Source: Deltaproteobacteria bacterium
GTDB taxonomy: Bacteria; Myxococcota_A; Polyangia; Haliangiales; SHYZ01
Length of the DNA: 62,700 nucleotides
Assembly (NCBI GenBank): GCA_016210055.1
Contig: JACQUZ010000150.1
Location: 1 to 62,700 of the forward strand
Direction: 5' to 3'
Shown here piece by piece: positions 1 to 9,300 of the stretch (its first letter is position 1; every line of letters starts with the position of its first letter). The position numbers and the translations under genes are program-made. The notes beneath the pieces are model-generated. The model ran no database searches and was not told the DNA's origin. It was given only the letters and a program-made list of their open reading frames with translations.

Positions 1-3000
1 CTCTTTGAACCGACCGGCCGCTTTCCCATGGCGACCGAGTTCCATGTCGAAGTTCCTTCTGGTACGAAGTCGGAACTGGGCGGTGTCCTTGCCGCTGCCG
101 AGCGGTGGAGCTTTTCCACCCCGCCTCCCACGGTCAAGGAGTTCTTTCCGAGCTCGGGTCCGGCGAGGAGGGATCCTCTTCTCTTCGTCTCGTTTGACCA
201 GAAAATCGATCCGGCCGCGGTGCTCGCGACGATACGGCTGGTTGCGGGAGCTTCTTCTCCATCCCTCCGCATGGCGACTCCCGAGGAAATCCGCGCCGAT
301 GAAAAGGTGCGCGTCTTGGTGGATGAGGCGGAAGAGGGGCGCTGGCTTGCGTTCCGGGCCCAAGGCCTGCTTCCCGCCGATGCCTCCGTCAAGGTGGTGA
401 TCGGCCCCCACACCCCTTCCGCGGAGGGACCGCGCAAGACGGCGAAGCCGCAAGAGTTCTCGTTCCGCACCTACGGACCACTTCGGGTCAAGCGGCACCA
501 GTGCGGCTGGGGTGGGAAGTGCCCGCCACTTACGCCTTGGGTCATTGAATTTGAGAACCCGATCGACGCCAAGAAGTTCGAGCCCGCCATGGTGCGGGTC
601 GACCCGGAGCTCCCCGGGCTTGAGACCGCTGTGCATGGCAGCACCCTCAGCATCTCTGGCGTCACCAAGGGCCGCACGATTTACCGCGTCACCCTGGCAC
701 CGACGTTGCCGGACGTGTTCGGGCAGGTGCTGGAAAGGCCGGAGACCGTGTCCTTTCGTGTCGACTCGGCGCCCAAGTCGCTGTCCTCACAGGCCGGCTC
801 GCTCGCCGTCCTCGACCCAGCGTCCGGTGGCAAGTTCTCGGTCTATTCGGTCAACCATGAGGCGCTAAAGGTGAAGCTTTATTCTGTTTCACCGGAGCAG
901 TGGCAGGACTACGTGCGCTTCCTTAAGGACCTCTACGAACAGGACAAGCCCAGGGTGCCTCCGGGTCGGAGCATCGCGAGCACCACGGTCAAGGTGAAAG
1001 GGCAGGCAGACGAGCTCACCGAGACCCGCATCGACTTGTCGCCAGCCCTCACGGACGGGGTCGGACAGGTCCTCGTGCTCATCGAGCCATCGGTGCAGCC
1101 GGCGAATCGCTGGGAGCGCCAGTTCATCACCTCGTGGCTGCAGGTAACCCACGTCGGGCTCACTGGTTTCGTGGACTCAACCGAGCTCCTCGCGTGGGCC
1201 TCGTCGCTCGAAACCGGCGCGCCCATGGAAGGCGTGGACGTGGCGCTCTTCCCGCAAGGGTCCAAAGGAAGGACCGATGCCACGGGCGTCGCTCGGCTTC
1301 CCCTGGGGACTAGTTCGAACATCCTCATGGCACGCCATGGGAACGACGTGGCCTTTCTCCCGGCGAGCAAGTCCCCATGGGGTGGCGACTCCTGGCAGAA
1401 GATCGAAGAAAAGGATGAGCTAAGGTTCCTGGTCGTCGACGACCGCAAGATGTACCGTCCTGGTGAGCAAGTTCGGGTCAAGGGGTGGATTCGCCGCATT
1501 GGTGGTGGGGAGACCGGGGACCTGGGACTTGCCGGAAGCATGGTCAAGGGGGTCGGCTATTCGCTCCTCGACTCGCAGGGGAATGACGTGACCAAGGGGG
1601 ATATCACCCTCTCTTCCTTGGGTGGGTTCGACATCGCGCTCAAGCTGCCGCCCACCATGAACCTGGGGCCGGCGACGCTCGTCTTGCAAGCGGACCAGGA
1701 AGCTAGGTTCCACCACCAGTTTCAAGTTCAGGAGTTCCGCCGCCCCGAATTCGAGGTCAAGGCGACCGCAAGCGCCGGGCCCCATTTTGTCGGCGACCAC
1801 GCGACGGTCACCGTGGCCGCGACCTATTACGCCGGAGGGGGGCTGCCGAATGCCGAGGTCACATGGCAGGTGAGCGCAGCGCCGGGGACGTTCACTCCCC
1901 CTGGCCGCGACGACTTCTCATTTGGCGAATGGCGCCCGTTATGGGCATGGGCGCGGGGAGGGATTGACGAGGACGTGGCCGAGCCCTCGCACCATCGCGA
2001 TGGTTCCGAGATCGAAACCTATGAGGCGCGCACCGATTCCAAGGGCGCGCACGTCCTGCGCATCGATTTCCGCGCCGTGAATCCTCCCCAGCCGATGAAC
2101 GTCTTCGCCGAAGCGTCGGTCATGGACGTCAACCGCCAAGCCTGGACGGCTGGCTCGAACATCCTCGTGCACCCCGCGAACCTCTACGTGGGCCTGAAAA
2201 GCGACCGCGCGTTCGTAGAGCAAGGCGAGCCCTTGCGCGTGGACACCATCGCCGTCGATCTCGACGGGAAAGCGGTCCCTGGTCGCGGCATCACGGTGCG
2301 CGCGGTGCGGTTGAAATGGGTGCAGGTCGAGGGGGAGTGGAAACAGGTTGAAGTGGATCCCGGGGAGTGCAACGTGACCTCGTCGGAGAAGCCCGCCACG
2401 TGCACGTTCTCCCCGAAGGAAGGTGGGGAGCACCGAATCACTGCCTTGGTGACGGACGACGAGGGGCGACGGAATCGGACCGTCATGAACCGCTGGGTGG
2501 CAGGCGGGAAGCTCCCGCCCGTGCGCGAGCTAACCCAAGAGGACGTCAACCTCATCCCCGACAAGAAGGAGTACCGGCCAGGGGAGACGGCTGAAATCTT
2601 GGTGGTAGCTCCTTTTTCCCCTGCAGAAGGGGTGCTCACGCTGCGCCGTTCCGGAATCCTTTCGTCGGAACGCTTCTCCATGACCGGGACCTCGCAGTCC
2701 CTCAAGGTGAAGGTCCTCGAGGAGCATGTTCCGGGCCTGCACGTGCAAGTGGACCTCGTGGGTCAGGCACCAAGGATGACCGACGCTGGCGAGCCGGATC
2801 CCAAGCTGCCACCCCGCCCTGCGCTTGCCATGGGTAGTGTCATGTTGTCCGTCCCCCCTTACACGCGGACGTTGGCCCTAAAGGTGACGCCCGCCCAGGC
2901 CAGCCTGGAGCCTGGCGGGCAGACCACGATCCAAGTCGAGCTCAGGGATGCGGCGGGAAGGCCGGTCTCTGGCGGTGAGGTCGCACTGGCGGTTGTCGAC

Positions 3001-5457
3001 GAGGCCATCTTGTCGCTCACCGGTTACCGGTGGCCCGATCCGCTCGCGGTGTTCTATTCGGACCGCCCGCCTGGAGCTCGGGATTACCACATGCGGGAGG
3101 ACGTTGTCCTTGCCAACCCAGAAGACTTGGCGCGCGCCACGGAAGGTCCTGGTGGCATCAGGCGAAAAAGCGTCGGCACGGGTCGCATGGAAATGCTCCA
3201 GAGAGCCGGCGCGGGCACAGGCTATGGGATAGGTGGCGGAGTCGCGGCTCCAGCCGCCATGGAGGAGGCGGCCGACAAGGCAGGAGCCCCTGGCGAGCAG
3301 CCACAGCCAATCGCCCTGCGCGCGGACCTAAGCCCGCTCGCGCTGTTCGTCCCCGCCGTCACCACCGACGGGAACGGGCGCGCCCAGGTCCCAGTCAAGC
3401 TGCCCGATAGCCTCACTCGATACCGGGTGATGGCCATCGCGGTCCATGGGGGAAAGCAGCTCGGATCGGGTGAGTCGACGATTACGGCCCGGCTCCCGCT
3501 GATGGTGCGGGCGTCGCCGCCACGGTTCCTCAACTTTGGCGACAAGTTCGAGCTTCCGGTCGTCCTTCAGAACCAGACCGACGGGCCACTGGAAGTCCGC
3601 GTCGCGGCGCGATCGAGCAACGCCACGCTGACCGCGGGGAGCGGCCGCAAGGTGCTCGTCCCCGCGAACAACCGCGCCCTGGTGCGCTTCCCCGCGGCGG
3701 CACAGAAGCCAGGAACCGCGCGCTTTCAGATCGCCGCGGTTTCTGGCCCATGGGCCGACGCGAGCGAGCACCAGCTGCCGGTATGGACACCGGCCACGAC
3801 CGAGGCATTTGCCACCTACGGCACGATCGACGAAGGGAGCATGGCGCAGCCGATCAAGCCACCGTCAGGTGTGGTCCCGAGCTTTGGCGGGCTCGAGGTC
3901 ACGGTGTCGTCGACGGCGCTCCAGGCGCTTACCGACGCGGTTCTCTACCTCGTGAGCTACCCGTTCGAATGTGCCGAGCAGCTCTCATCGCGCATCATGG
4001 CCGTGGGGGCCCTTCGCGACGTGCTCACCGCATTCCAAGCCAAGGGGCTCCCCTCGTCGTCTGACATGATCGCGACGGTCAAGCGCGACATCGAACGGCT
4101 GCGCCTCATGCAGAATGACGACGGCGGATTCGGGTTCTGGCAGCGTGGCGACGAGTCGTGGGCCTACGTCAGCGTCCACGTGATGCACGCACTTTCGCGC
4201 GCCAAGGAAAAGGGCTTCGACGTGCCCGAGGACATGCTTTCCCGAGGCCGGGAATACCTCCGAGAGGTCGAGTCCCACATCCCGCAATTCTATGGCCAGG
4301 ACGTGCGCCGCGCGATCGTGGCGTACGCCTTGAGCGTGCGGGCCAGGCTTGGCGATCGCGACGCGCCGAGAGCCCGGAAGCTCCTCAATGAGGCAGGGCT
4401 CTCCCACCTCCCTCTCGAGGCAGTGGGTTGGATTCTCTCCGTCCTCTCGGGAGACCGCGAGTCGGCACGCGAGGTGGAAGAGATCCGCAGGCACTTGCAG
4501 AACCGAGTCACCGAGACCGCGGGGGCTGCTCATTTCGCCACGTCGTATTCCGACGGTGCGCACCTCCTCCTCCACTCGGACCGCCGGACGGATGGGGTCA
4601 TTCTCGAGGCACTCATCCTCGATCAGCCCAAGAGCGACCTCATCCCCAAGCTGGCCTTCGGTCTTCTCGGCCATCGCAAGGCTGGACACTGGGGGAACAC
4701 GCAGGAGAATGCCTTTGTCCTCCTCGCGCTCGATCAGTATTTCCAGGTGTACGAGAAGGTGACTCCAGATTTCATGGCGCGCGCGTGGCTCGGCGACACC
4801 TACGCCGGAGGCCACGCGTTCAAGGGGCGCAGCACGTTGCGACACCACCTGGACATCCCCATGCACGTGCTCCTAAACCAGGCCGGCAGCCTGAGCCTGA
4901 TCCTTTCCAAGGAAGGTGCGGGCCGGCTCTACTACCGAATCGGAATGCAGTACGCACCGTCGGACTTGCGCCTTCCCCCAGCCGATCACGGGTTCACCGT
5001 GGAACGCCTCTACGAGTCGGTGGACAGGAAGGACGACGTGCGCCGTGAACCCGACGGCGCGTGGCGCATCAAGGCGGGCGCGCGCGTGCGGGTGCGGCTC
5101 ACCATGGTGGCGCAAGCACGCAGGTACCACGCGGCCTTGGTCGACCCGCTGCCGGCGGGCCTGGAACCGATGAACCCTGCCGTGGCGGTCACGGGCTCGA
5201 TCCCGAGCGATCCGAGGGATCCCAAGGCGCAGGGGGCTTACTGGTGGTGGTGGGGACCGTGGTACGAGCACCAGAACATGCGCGACGAGCGGGTGGAAGC
5301 GTTTGCGAGCCTCCTTTGGGAAGGGGTGTATTCCTACAGCTACGTGGCGCGCGCGACGACGCCGGGGGTGTTCGTGGTCCCACCGGCGAAGGCCGAGGAG
5401 ATGTACCACCCCGAGACGTTCGGGCGGAGTCAGGGCGACCGAGTGATCGTGGAATGA
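1..5457 (+). CDS. Bacterial alpha-2-macroglobulin family protein, 5' truncated by window edge
   Basis: Large secreted or envelope-anchored protease trap of the bacterial alpha-2-macroglobulin family. The frame is open to base 1, so the ATG at 28 is probably internal and the signal peptide lies outside the window; 1818 residues are visible, close to the usual full length. Order seen: macroglobulin-type beta-sandwich domains in the first two thirds, a Gly/Ala-rich flexible stretch at about 3170-3300 that could act as a bait region, the thioester motif CAEQ (Cys codon at 3970), an alpha-helical thioester domain with GGFGFW, and a C-terminal domain carrying a YWWWWG run near 5240 and a MYHPE segment typical of the family end. 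CAEQ fits the CxEQ consensus, so covalent trapping of proteases is plausible. Known family members often sit beside a penicillin-binding protein 1C; that side is outside the window. Confidence 0.92.
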   Translation, partial: LFEPTGRFPMATEFHVEVPSGTKSELGGVLAAAERWSFSTPPPTVKEFFPSSGPARRDPLLFVSFDQKIDPAAVLATIRLVAGASSPSLRMATPEEIRADEKVRVLVDEAEEGRWLAFRAQGLLPADASVKVVIGPHTPSAEGPRKTAKPQEFSFRTYGPLRVKRHQCGWGGKCPPLTPWVIEFENPIDAKKFEPAMVRVDPELPGLETAVHGSTLSISGVTKGRTIYRVTLAPTLPDVFGQVLERPETVSFRVDSAPKSLSSQAGSLAVLDPASGGKFSVYSVNHEALKVKLYSVSPEQWQDYVRFLKDLYEQDKPRVPPGRSIASTTVKVKGQADELTETRIDLSPALTDGVGQVLVLIEPSVQPANRWERQFITSWLQVTHVGLTGFVDSTELLAWASSLETGAPMEGVDVALFPQGSKGRTDATGVARLPLGTSSNILMARHGNDVAFLPASKSPWGGDSWQKIEEKDELRFLVVDDRKMYRPGEQVRVKGWIRRIGGGETGDLGLAGSMVKGVGYSLLDSQGNDVTKGDITLSSLGGFDIALKLPPTMNLGPATLVLQADQEARFHHQFQVQEFRRPEFEVKATASAGPHFVGDHATVTVAATYYAGGGLPNAEVTWQVSAAPGTFTPPGRDDFSFGEWRPLWAWARGGIDEDVAEPSHHRDGSEIETYEARTDSKGAHVLRIDFRAVNPPQPMNVFAEASVMDVNRQAWTAGSNILVHPANLYVGLKSDRAFVEQGEPLRVDTIAVDLDGKAVPGRGITVRAVRLKWVQVEGEWKQVEVDPGECNVTSSEKPATCTFSPKEGGEHRITALVTDDEGRRNRTVMNRWVAGGKLPPVRELTQEDVNLIPDKKEYRPGETAEILVVAPFSPAEGVLTLRRSGILSSERFSMTGTSQSLKVKVLEEHVPGLHVQVDLVGQAPRMTDAGEPDPKLPPRPALAMGSVMLSVPPYTRTLALKVTPAQASLEPGGQTTIQVELRDAAGRPVSGGEVALAVVDEAILSLTGYRWPDPLAVFYSDRPPGARDYHMREDVVLANPEDLARATEGPGGIRRKSVGTGRMEMLQRAGAGTGYGIGGGVAAPAAMEEAADKAGAPGEQPQPIALRADLSPLALFVPAVTTDGNGRAQVPVKLPDSLTRYRVMAIAVHGGKQLGSGESTITARLPLMVRASPPRFLNFGDKFELPVVLQNQTDGPLEVRVAARSSNATLTAGSGRKVLVPANNRALVRFPAAAQKPGTARFQIAAVSGPWADASEHQLPVWTPATTEAFATYGTIDEGSMAQPIKPPSGVVPSFGGLEVTVSSTALQALTDAVLYLVSYPFECAEQLSSRIMAVGALRDVLTAFQAKGLPSSSDMIATVKRDIERLRLMQNDDGGFGFWQRGDESWAYVSVHVMHALSRAKEKGFDVPEDMLSRGREYLREVESHIPQFYGQDVRRAIVAYALSVRARLGDRDAPRARKLLNEAGLSHLPLEAVGWILSVLSGDRESAREVEEIRRHLQNRVTETAGAAHFATSYSDGAHLLLHSDRRTDGVILEALILDQPKSDLIPKLAFGLLGHRKAGHWGNTQENAFVLLALDQYFQVYEKVTPDFMARAWLGDTYAGGHAFKGRSTLRHHLDIPMHVLLNQAGSLSLILSKEGAGRLYYRIGMQYAPSDLRLPPADHGFTVERLYESVDRKDDVRREPDGAWRIKAGARVRVRLTMVAQARRYHAALVDPLPAGLEPMNPAVAVTGSIPSDPRDPKAQGAYWWWWGPWYEHQNMRDERVEAFASLLWEGVYSYSYVARATTPGVFVVPPAKAEEMYHPETFGRSQGDRVIVE

Positions 5458-5465
5458 GCACCGTG

Positions 5466-5474
5466 TGGTATATC
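5466..5474 (+). promoter_or_regulatory. Extended -10 element TGGTATATC before terC-like gene
   Basis: TG-G-TATATC ends 7 bases before the ATG at 5482, lies just past the stop of the macroglobulin gene, and the gene has no Shine-Dalgarno sequence. This spacing fits a leaderless transcript. No clear -35 hexamer is seen. Inference from sequence only. Confidence 0.4.
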
Positions 5475-5481
5475 CGGCGGG

Positions 5482-6267
5482 ATGCTCGATCTATCAATTC
5501 TCTTTGAACCGCAGAGCTTGGTGAGCCTGGTCACCCTCACCGCCATGGAGGTGGTGCTCGGGGTGGACAACGTCGTCTTCATCTCCATTCTCACGGCCAA
5601 GCTATCGGAAAAGGATCAACCGCGGGCCCGCTCGCTCGGGCTCTCCTTGGCCTTGATCCTGCGGATCGCTCTGCTTTTCAGCATCACCTGGGTCATGCGC
5701 CTGAAAACGGACCTATTCTCGGTGCTTGGTCACGGGTTCTCGGGCCGCGACTTGATCCTTCTCGGTGGTGGGCTGTTCTTGATTGGCAAGTCCACGCACG
5801 AGATCTTTGACAAGCTCGAGGTTCAGCACCACGAAGAGGCGGCGCTCGTCAAGCGTCCCTCCTTTGGCGCCATCCTTGCTCAAGTTCTCGTCCTGGACAT
5901 CGTGTTCTCCCTGGACAGCGTGATTACCGCCGTGGGCATGGCTCGGCATATCTCGATAATGGTCATCGCTACCATTGTCGCGGCCGTTGTCATGATTGTC
6001 TTCGCTGGAGCCATCGGCAATTTCGTCAACCGACATCCCAGCATGAAGATCCTCGCCTTGAGCTTCCTGCTTCTCATTGGCGTCATGCTCGTCGCCGAAG
6101 GGATGGGACAGCACGTCAACAAGGGCTATATCTACTTCGCCATGGCTTTTTCGCTGGGGGTGGAGCTCATCAACATGCAGGTCCGAAGGAGACAGCGCCC
6201 CATCAAGCTGCACCATCGGTTCGAAGAGGAAGAGGGAAAGGCAGGCGGGCAAGCGACGCAGTGCTAA
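5482..6267 (+). CDS. TerC family integral membrane protein
   Basis: TerC/Alx-type membrane protein of 261 residues, predicted to act in the inner membrane, where relatives are linked to metal (manganese or tellurite) handling and to membrane protein or metal loading. The two diagnostic acidic segments are present: EVVLGVDN at residues 23-30 and an FSLDSV segment near residue 144. Hydrophobic segments alternate with a charged loop near residues 100-125 (Lys/Glu/His-rich), and the tail after residue 235 is cytoplasmic-looking and basic. The ATG at 5482 has no Shine-Dalgarno but has a -10-like box 7 bases upstream. It starts only 24 bases after the macroglobulin stop. Its stop codon abuts that of the convergent gene inside a hairpin. 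The exact substrate cannot be told from sequence. Confidence 0.9.
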   Translation: MLDLSILFEPQSLVSLVTLTAMEVVLGVDNVVFISILTAKLSEKDQPRARSLGLSLALILRIALLFSITWVMRLKTDLFSVLGHGFSGRDLILLGGGLFLIGKSTHEIFDKLEVQHHEEAALVKRPSFGAILAQVLVLDIVFSLDSVITAVGMARHISIMVIATIVAAVVMIVFAGAIGNFVNRHPSMKILALSFLLLIGVMLVAEGMGQHVNKGYIYFAMAFSLGVELINMQVRRRQRPIKLHHRFEEEEGKAGGQATQC

Positions 6268-6275
6268 TCACTGCG
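6257..6275. terminator. Hairpin spanning both convergent stop codons
   Basis: CGCAGTG and CACTGCG form a perfect 7-bp stem around the 5-base loop CTAAT. The stop codon of the TerC-like gene (6265-6267) and that of the opposing gene (6268-6270) lie inside it. There is no T-tract, so it may be a transcript-end stabiliser or a weak bidirectional terminator. Confidence 0.4.
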
Positions 6276-9231
6276 CGGTGAGCAGAATGAGCTGAAGCAC
6301 GGGGAGTCCATCGTCAAAGCGCTTGGCTACCTGATACGACAGCGTGAGCGGCAAGAAACCAAGGCTGGTCCGCAAGTGAACCGCCAATCCGGCTGCGCGG
6401 TGTAGTCCACTGCTGGGCAGGGACGCATGCGCACCCTCGGCGAAGAGCTCCATCTCGAGCTCACGCACGAGGAACGGCGGCAAGAGGTACAAGAACGAGG
6501 ACCAACCGTAATCGATAATGAGCGGATACCTGTAATGCGCCCCGAGCACCACCGCGTGGGTCGTGGGCAGCCCGTGATCCTCATATCCACGCAGCGGCTC
6601 TTGGAAGGAGATGTCTGGCAGGAAGAGGTCGGGACCCGCCGGCCCTGCCTTTTCCCCCCAGCCCCTCAGGGCCGAGGCGCCCCCACCTCCACCGAGCCGA
6701 AGAAGCCCCGATGGCGCGCCAGGAAGAGAGCGCCCACGGGAAAGCACGCCGAAGCTGTGCCGCTTGAGCAGCGGAAGGGGCAGGTAGAAGGAGACCTGCG
6801 TGGAAAGGTCCCCCATCTCGAAGTCGCTCCCCATGAACTGGGGATACACGTCTGCTGAAGCGAACAGTCCCATTCCGCGCTTGATCCCGCCATAGGCGGT
6901 GCTGTCTTCCGCAGAGTACTTGAGGCTCACCCCAAAGCCAGCGAGCTGCGAGGCGGACGGATCCATCGTGCCCTCGGTCACCTCGCGCTTGAGGCCGAGG
7001 AGGTGCAGCTCCAGCGGGCTCGTCCAAAAGAGCCGAGTGGCCGAAAGCGTTCCTTTCAAGTCGGTCGTCACTTCCCCGCCCAAGCGCCTCTCGACCCGAG
7101 TGCCTTGAGCACTTAGAAACCACGGGGCAAGAAGGTGATTTCCATACCCGACACCGACATCGGGGAGGTCGTTCCCGGTGTCGTAGGTCACGTTGAGCGC
7201 GTAATCATGGAATCCGAGCCGGTCCCCGCCACGGAGCGAAAGCCCTACGACATAATGTGTGGGGCTATCCTGCCCCTCGGACGTGGCCCAGAAGAATGGG
7301 AAGCGAAGGGTTGGGCGGAACAGGTGGTCGAGCTGGGAATAGGACTCGTCCTTCTGGATCTCCAGCTGCGGGTAAGTTGGCCTGGACGCGCTCGTTGCTG
7401 TCGTCGCATCCAAGACCGCCGGCTGTGTCGCTGCCGCCGCTGCCGGGCTCGCGAGTCCTGGGAGCCCTTGGGCGCTTGCGGCAGTGCGCAGGGGCACAGC
7501 GTCCAGGGACCATCCCCAACCTTCACGGCTGAGGAAGAGCACTTCCCCTCTCGGCGTCGGTGCTGGGTCAAGGGCCACGTACGGCGCGTTGCTGAGCCGT
7601 GCAATGGCCCTGGTCGCCACCTCCATGACGTGCACCTGAGCCCGCCCCTCATGCTCCCTGAGGAACACGATGTGCGCGTCGTCAATCCAGCGCGCCTGAT
7701 AGTTGAAACGCCCGTCGCTCGTCAGTGCAAGCGGCAGCGCAGAAGGGGTCGAGGAATCCCACAGCGCAAGGTCGAACCCCGTGCCGTTCCACCTGGAGAA
7801 CACGATCCGCTGCCCGTCGGGGCTATACGCAGGGGCCCCGAGGGATACGGTCCCCTCGAGCGACGTGAGCTGCTCGCGCCCGCCGGATCCAAGGTCCAGG
7901 CGTACCAGGTTCGCGCTGTCCCCATGGACGTCCACGTAGACGTAGGCAGCTCCATCAGGGCGAATGCTCCCTCCGGCCCCTCCTAGCCCATCCCAGGTTC
8001 TCAAGACTTCACCCGAGCGTGCGTCTACTTGCCACAGCCTGGCGGTGAAAGAAGTCTCCCTGTCGACGTCCGCCGCCACCAAGAACAAGTACTTTCCGTC
8101 GGCGGTAAACTCCAGCCCGCTCGTTAAGATCGGCGAAATCGAGACCCACCGCCTGCCCGGGAGGACTTGCGTCAATGCGGTCGAAAAGCGGACCGAGCCA
8201 TCCCGCTCCTTGACGGTCAGGCGCACCTCGTCGTCGCGGGACTCAGACACGATGGCGGTGGCTCCATCCCACTTGGAGACGGCAATTCGCGCGTCGTGGC
8301 CGACGCTGCTTGCGACGATCCGCTGCTCCTTGGGCCGGACGCGCTTGACGTGGCGACGCGACAGCTCGTCTGAGAACTCGTCGAGGAGACCACCGATGTC
8401 CTTGCCATAGACAGCGCGGAAGCGGAGGGTGACGCCAAAGGGGGCGAAAATCGAGCTCCCCTGGGCGTGGGTTACGTCCCAGAGCTTGTCCTCGCCGTAA
8501 CGCCTGGCGAGGAAATCGACAAAGTTCATCCCAACGAGGTAATGCCCTCCAAACAGGGGTACTCTCCGCGAAATCGGCGACAGGTCGGCGGCGGTTATCC
8601 TTCCGCCATTCTGGGCGACCCCAGCCTCGAAAACACCCCGCCAAAGAGGGCTGTGCGGCCGACCCACGGAAGGACCGAGCTTGCCTTCATAGTAGGTCGC
8701 CATCCCTTCGAGGAACCAGGTGTCAAGGAACATGGTCGGCGAAAACAGGCCACCGGCGAGCTTGTTGACCGCCGCCCAGAAGCCATGCGCGTCCTGGAAT
8801 TGGACGTAATGCACGGCCTCGTGGCATGAAACGTCGCCAATCTCGCTCCCCCCAAGCCCAAGCCAATTGAACATTTCCAATGTCATGTGGTGAGGCAGAA
8901 CCATTTGCTGGGGCACGCCGGCGAAGTCCCCCTGGACATAGGCGTTGTTGAAATCGCTGCTCGTTATGAACACGACCGCCTTGTCGCGCGCGACTCGCTT
9001 CTTGGGCATGAACTTCAGCCAACGCATGCAGTACTCGAGGCGCGCGGCCACGCGCAAGGCCGCCCCCCTGTGCTTGGGCGGGTAGTAGACCTCGAGGGAC
9101 GGCGTCTCGAGCTTGCGCATCTCGTCGCGGGCGAATGAGGTCGCGACGGCTTGAGGAAAGCGGGGCACGACCGTGGCGCAGGCGCATAGGAGAGCCAGCG
9201 GCGCAAGGAGAAATGGGATCTGTCGAGACAA
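6268..9231 (-). CDS. Peptidase-MA-like / beta-propeller / outer-membrane barrel protein
   Basis: A 987-residue exported protein that appears to combine three modules. The N-terminus has a hydrophobic stretch ending in LCAC (a possible lipobox, Cys18). Residues about 40-290 hold a zinc gluzincin signature, HEAVH at 137-141 with the downstream glutamate ligand in WFLEG (Glu175), as in peptidase-MA-like domains. Residues about 320-620 contain repeated TolB/WD40-like propeller blades with YSPDG and FTADG elements. Residues about 650-987 have alternating beta-strand character rich in Gly, Tyr and Leu and end in a barrel-like strand, resembling Omp85/surface-antigen barrels. The start is TTG at 9231, chosen because GGAGG lies 6 bases upstream. 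It follows a DUF885 gene by 69 bases on the same strand, so the two probably form an operon. The substrate is unknown. Confidence 0.75.
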   Translation of the reverse strand: MSRQIPFLLAPLALLCACATVVPRFPQAVATSFARDEMRKLETPSLEVYYPPKHRGAALRVAARLEYCMRWLKFMPKKRVARDKAVVFITSSDFNNAYVQGDFAGVPQQMVLPHHMTLEMFNWLGLGGSEIGDVSCHEAVHYVQFQDAHGFWAAVNKLAGGLFSPTMFLDTWFLEGMATYYEGKLGPSVGRPHSPLWRGVFEAGVAQNGGRITAADLSPISRRVPLFGGHYLVGMNFVDFLARRYGEDKLWDVTHAQGSSIFAPFGVTLRFRAVYGKDIGGLLDEFSDELSRRHVKRVRPKEQRIVASSVGHDARIAVSKWDGATAIVSESRDDEVRLTVKERDGSVRFSTALTQVLPGRRWVSISPILTSGLEFTADGKYLFLVAADVDRETSFTARLWQVDARSGEVLRTWDGLGGAGGSIRPDGAAYVYVDVHGDSANLVRLDLGSGGREQLTSLEGTVSLGAPAYSPDGQRIVFSRWNGTGFDLALWDSSTPSALPLALTSDGRFNYQARWIDDAHIVFLREHEGRAQVHVMEVATRAIARLSNAPYVALDPAPTPRGEVLFLSREGWGWSLDAVPLRTAASAQGLPGLASPAAAAATQPAVLDATTATSASRPTYPQLEIQKDESYSQLDHLFRPTLRFPFFWATSEGQDSPTHYVVGLSLRGGDRLGFHDYALNVTYDTGNDLPDVGVGYGNHLLAPWFLSAQGTRVERRLGGEVTTDLKGTLSATRLFWTSPLELHLLGLKREVTEGTMDPSASQLAGFGVSLKYSAEDSTAYGGIKRGMGLFASADVYPQFMGSDFEMGDLSTQVSFYLPLPLLKRHSFGVLSRGRSLPGAPSGLLRLGGGGGASALRGWGEKAGPAGPDLFLPDISFQEPLRGYEDHGLPTTHAVVLGAHYRYPLIIDYGWSSFLYLLPPFLVRELEMELFAEGAHASLPSSGLHRAAGLAVHLRTSLGFLPLTLSYQVAKRFDDGLPVLQLILLTAQ

Positions 9232-9300
9232 GTCAGGCCTCCGGACACGTGGGACGTAACGACGCCGGGGTATCGTAGCCTAGATTAACCTTGCTTTGGA

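Noticed and set aside
28..30. ATG at 28 as the start of the macroglobulin gene.
   Set aside because: The frame is open to base 1 and the first residues look like mid-domain sequence; a signal peptide is missing.
1..5511. The 12-mer CTCTTTGAACCG occurs at 1-12 and again at 5500-5511.
   Set aside because: It encodes Leu-Phe-Glu-Pro in two unrelated proteins and has no flanking similarity, so chance is the best explanation.
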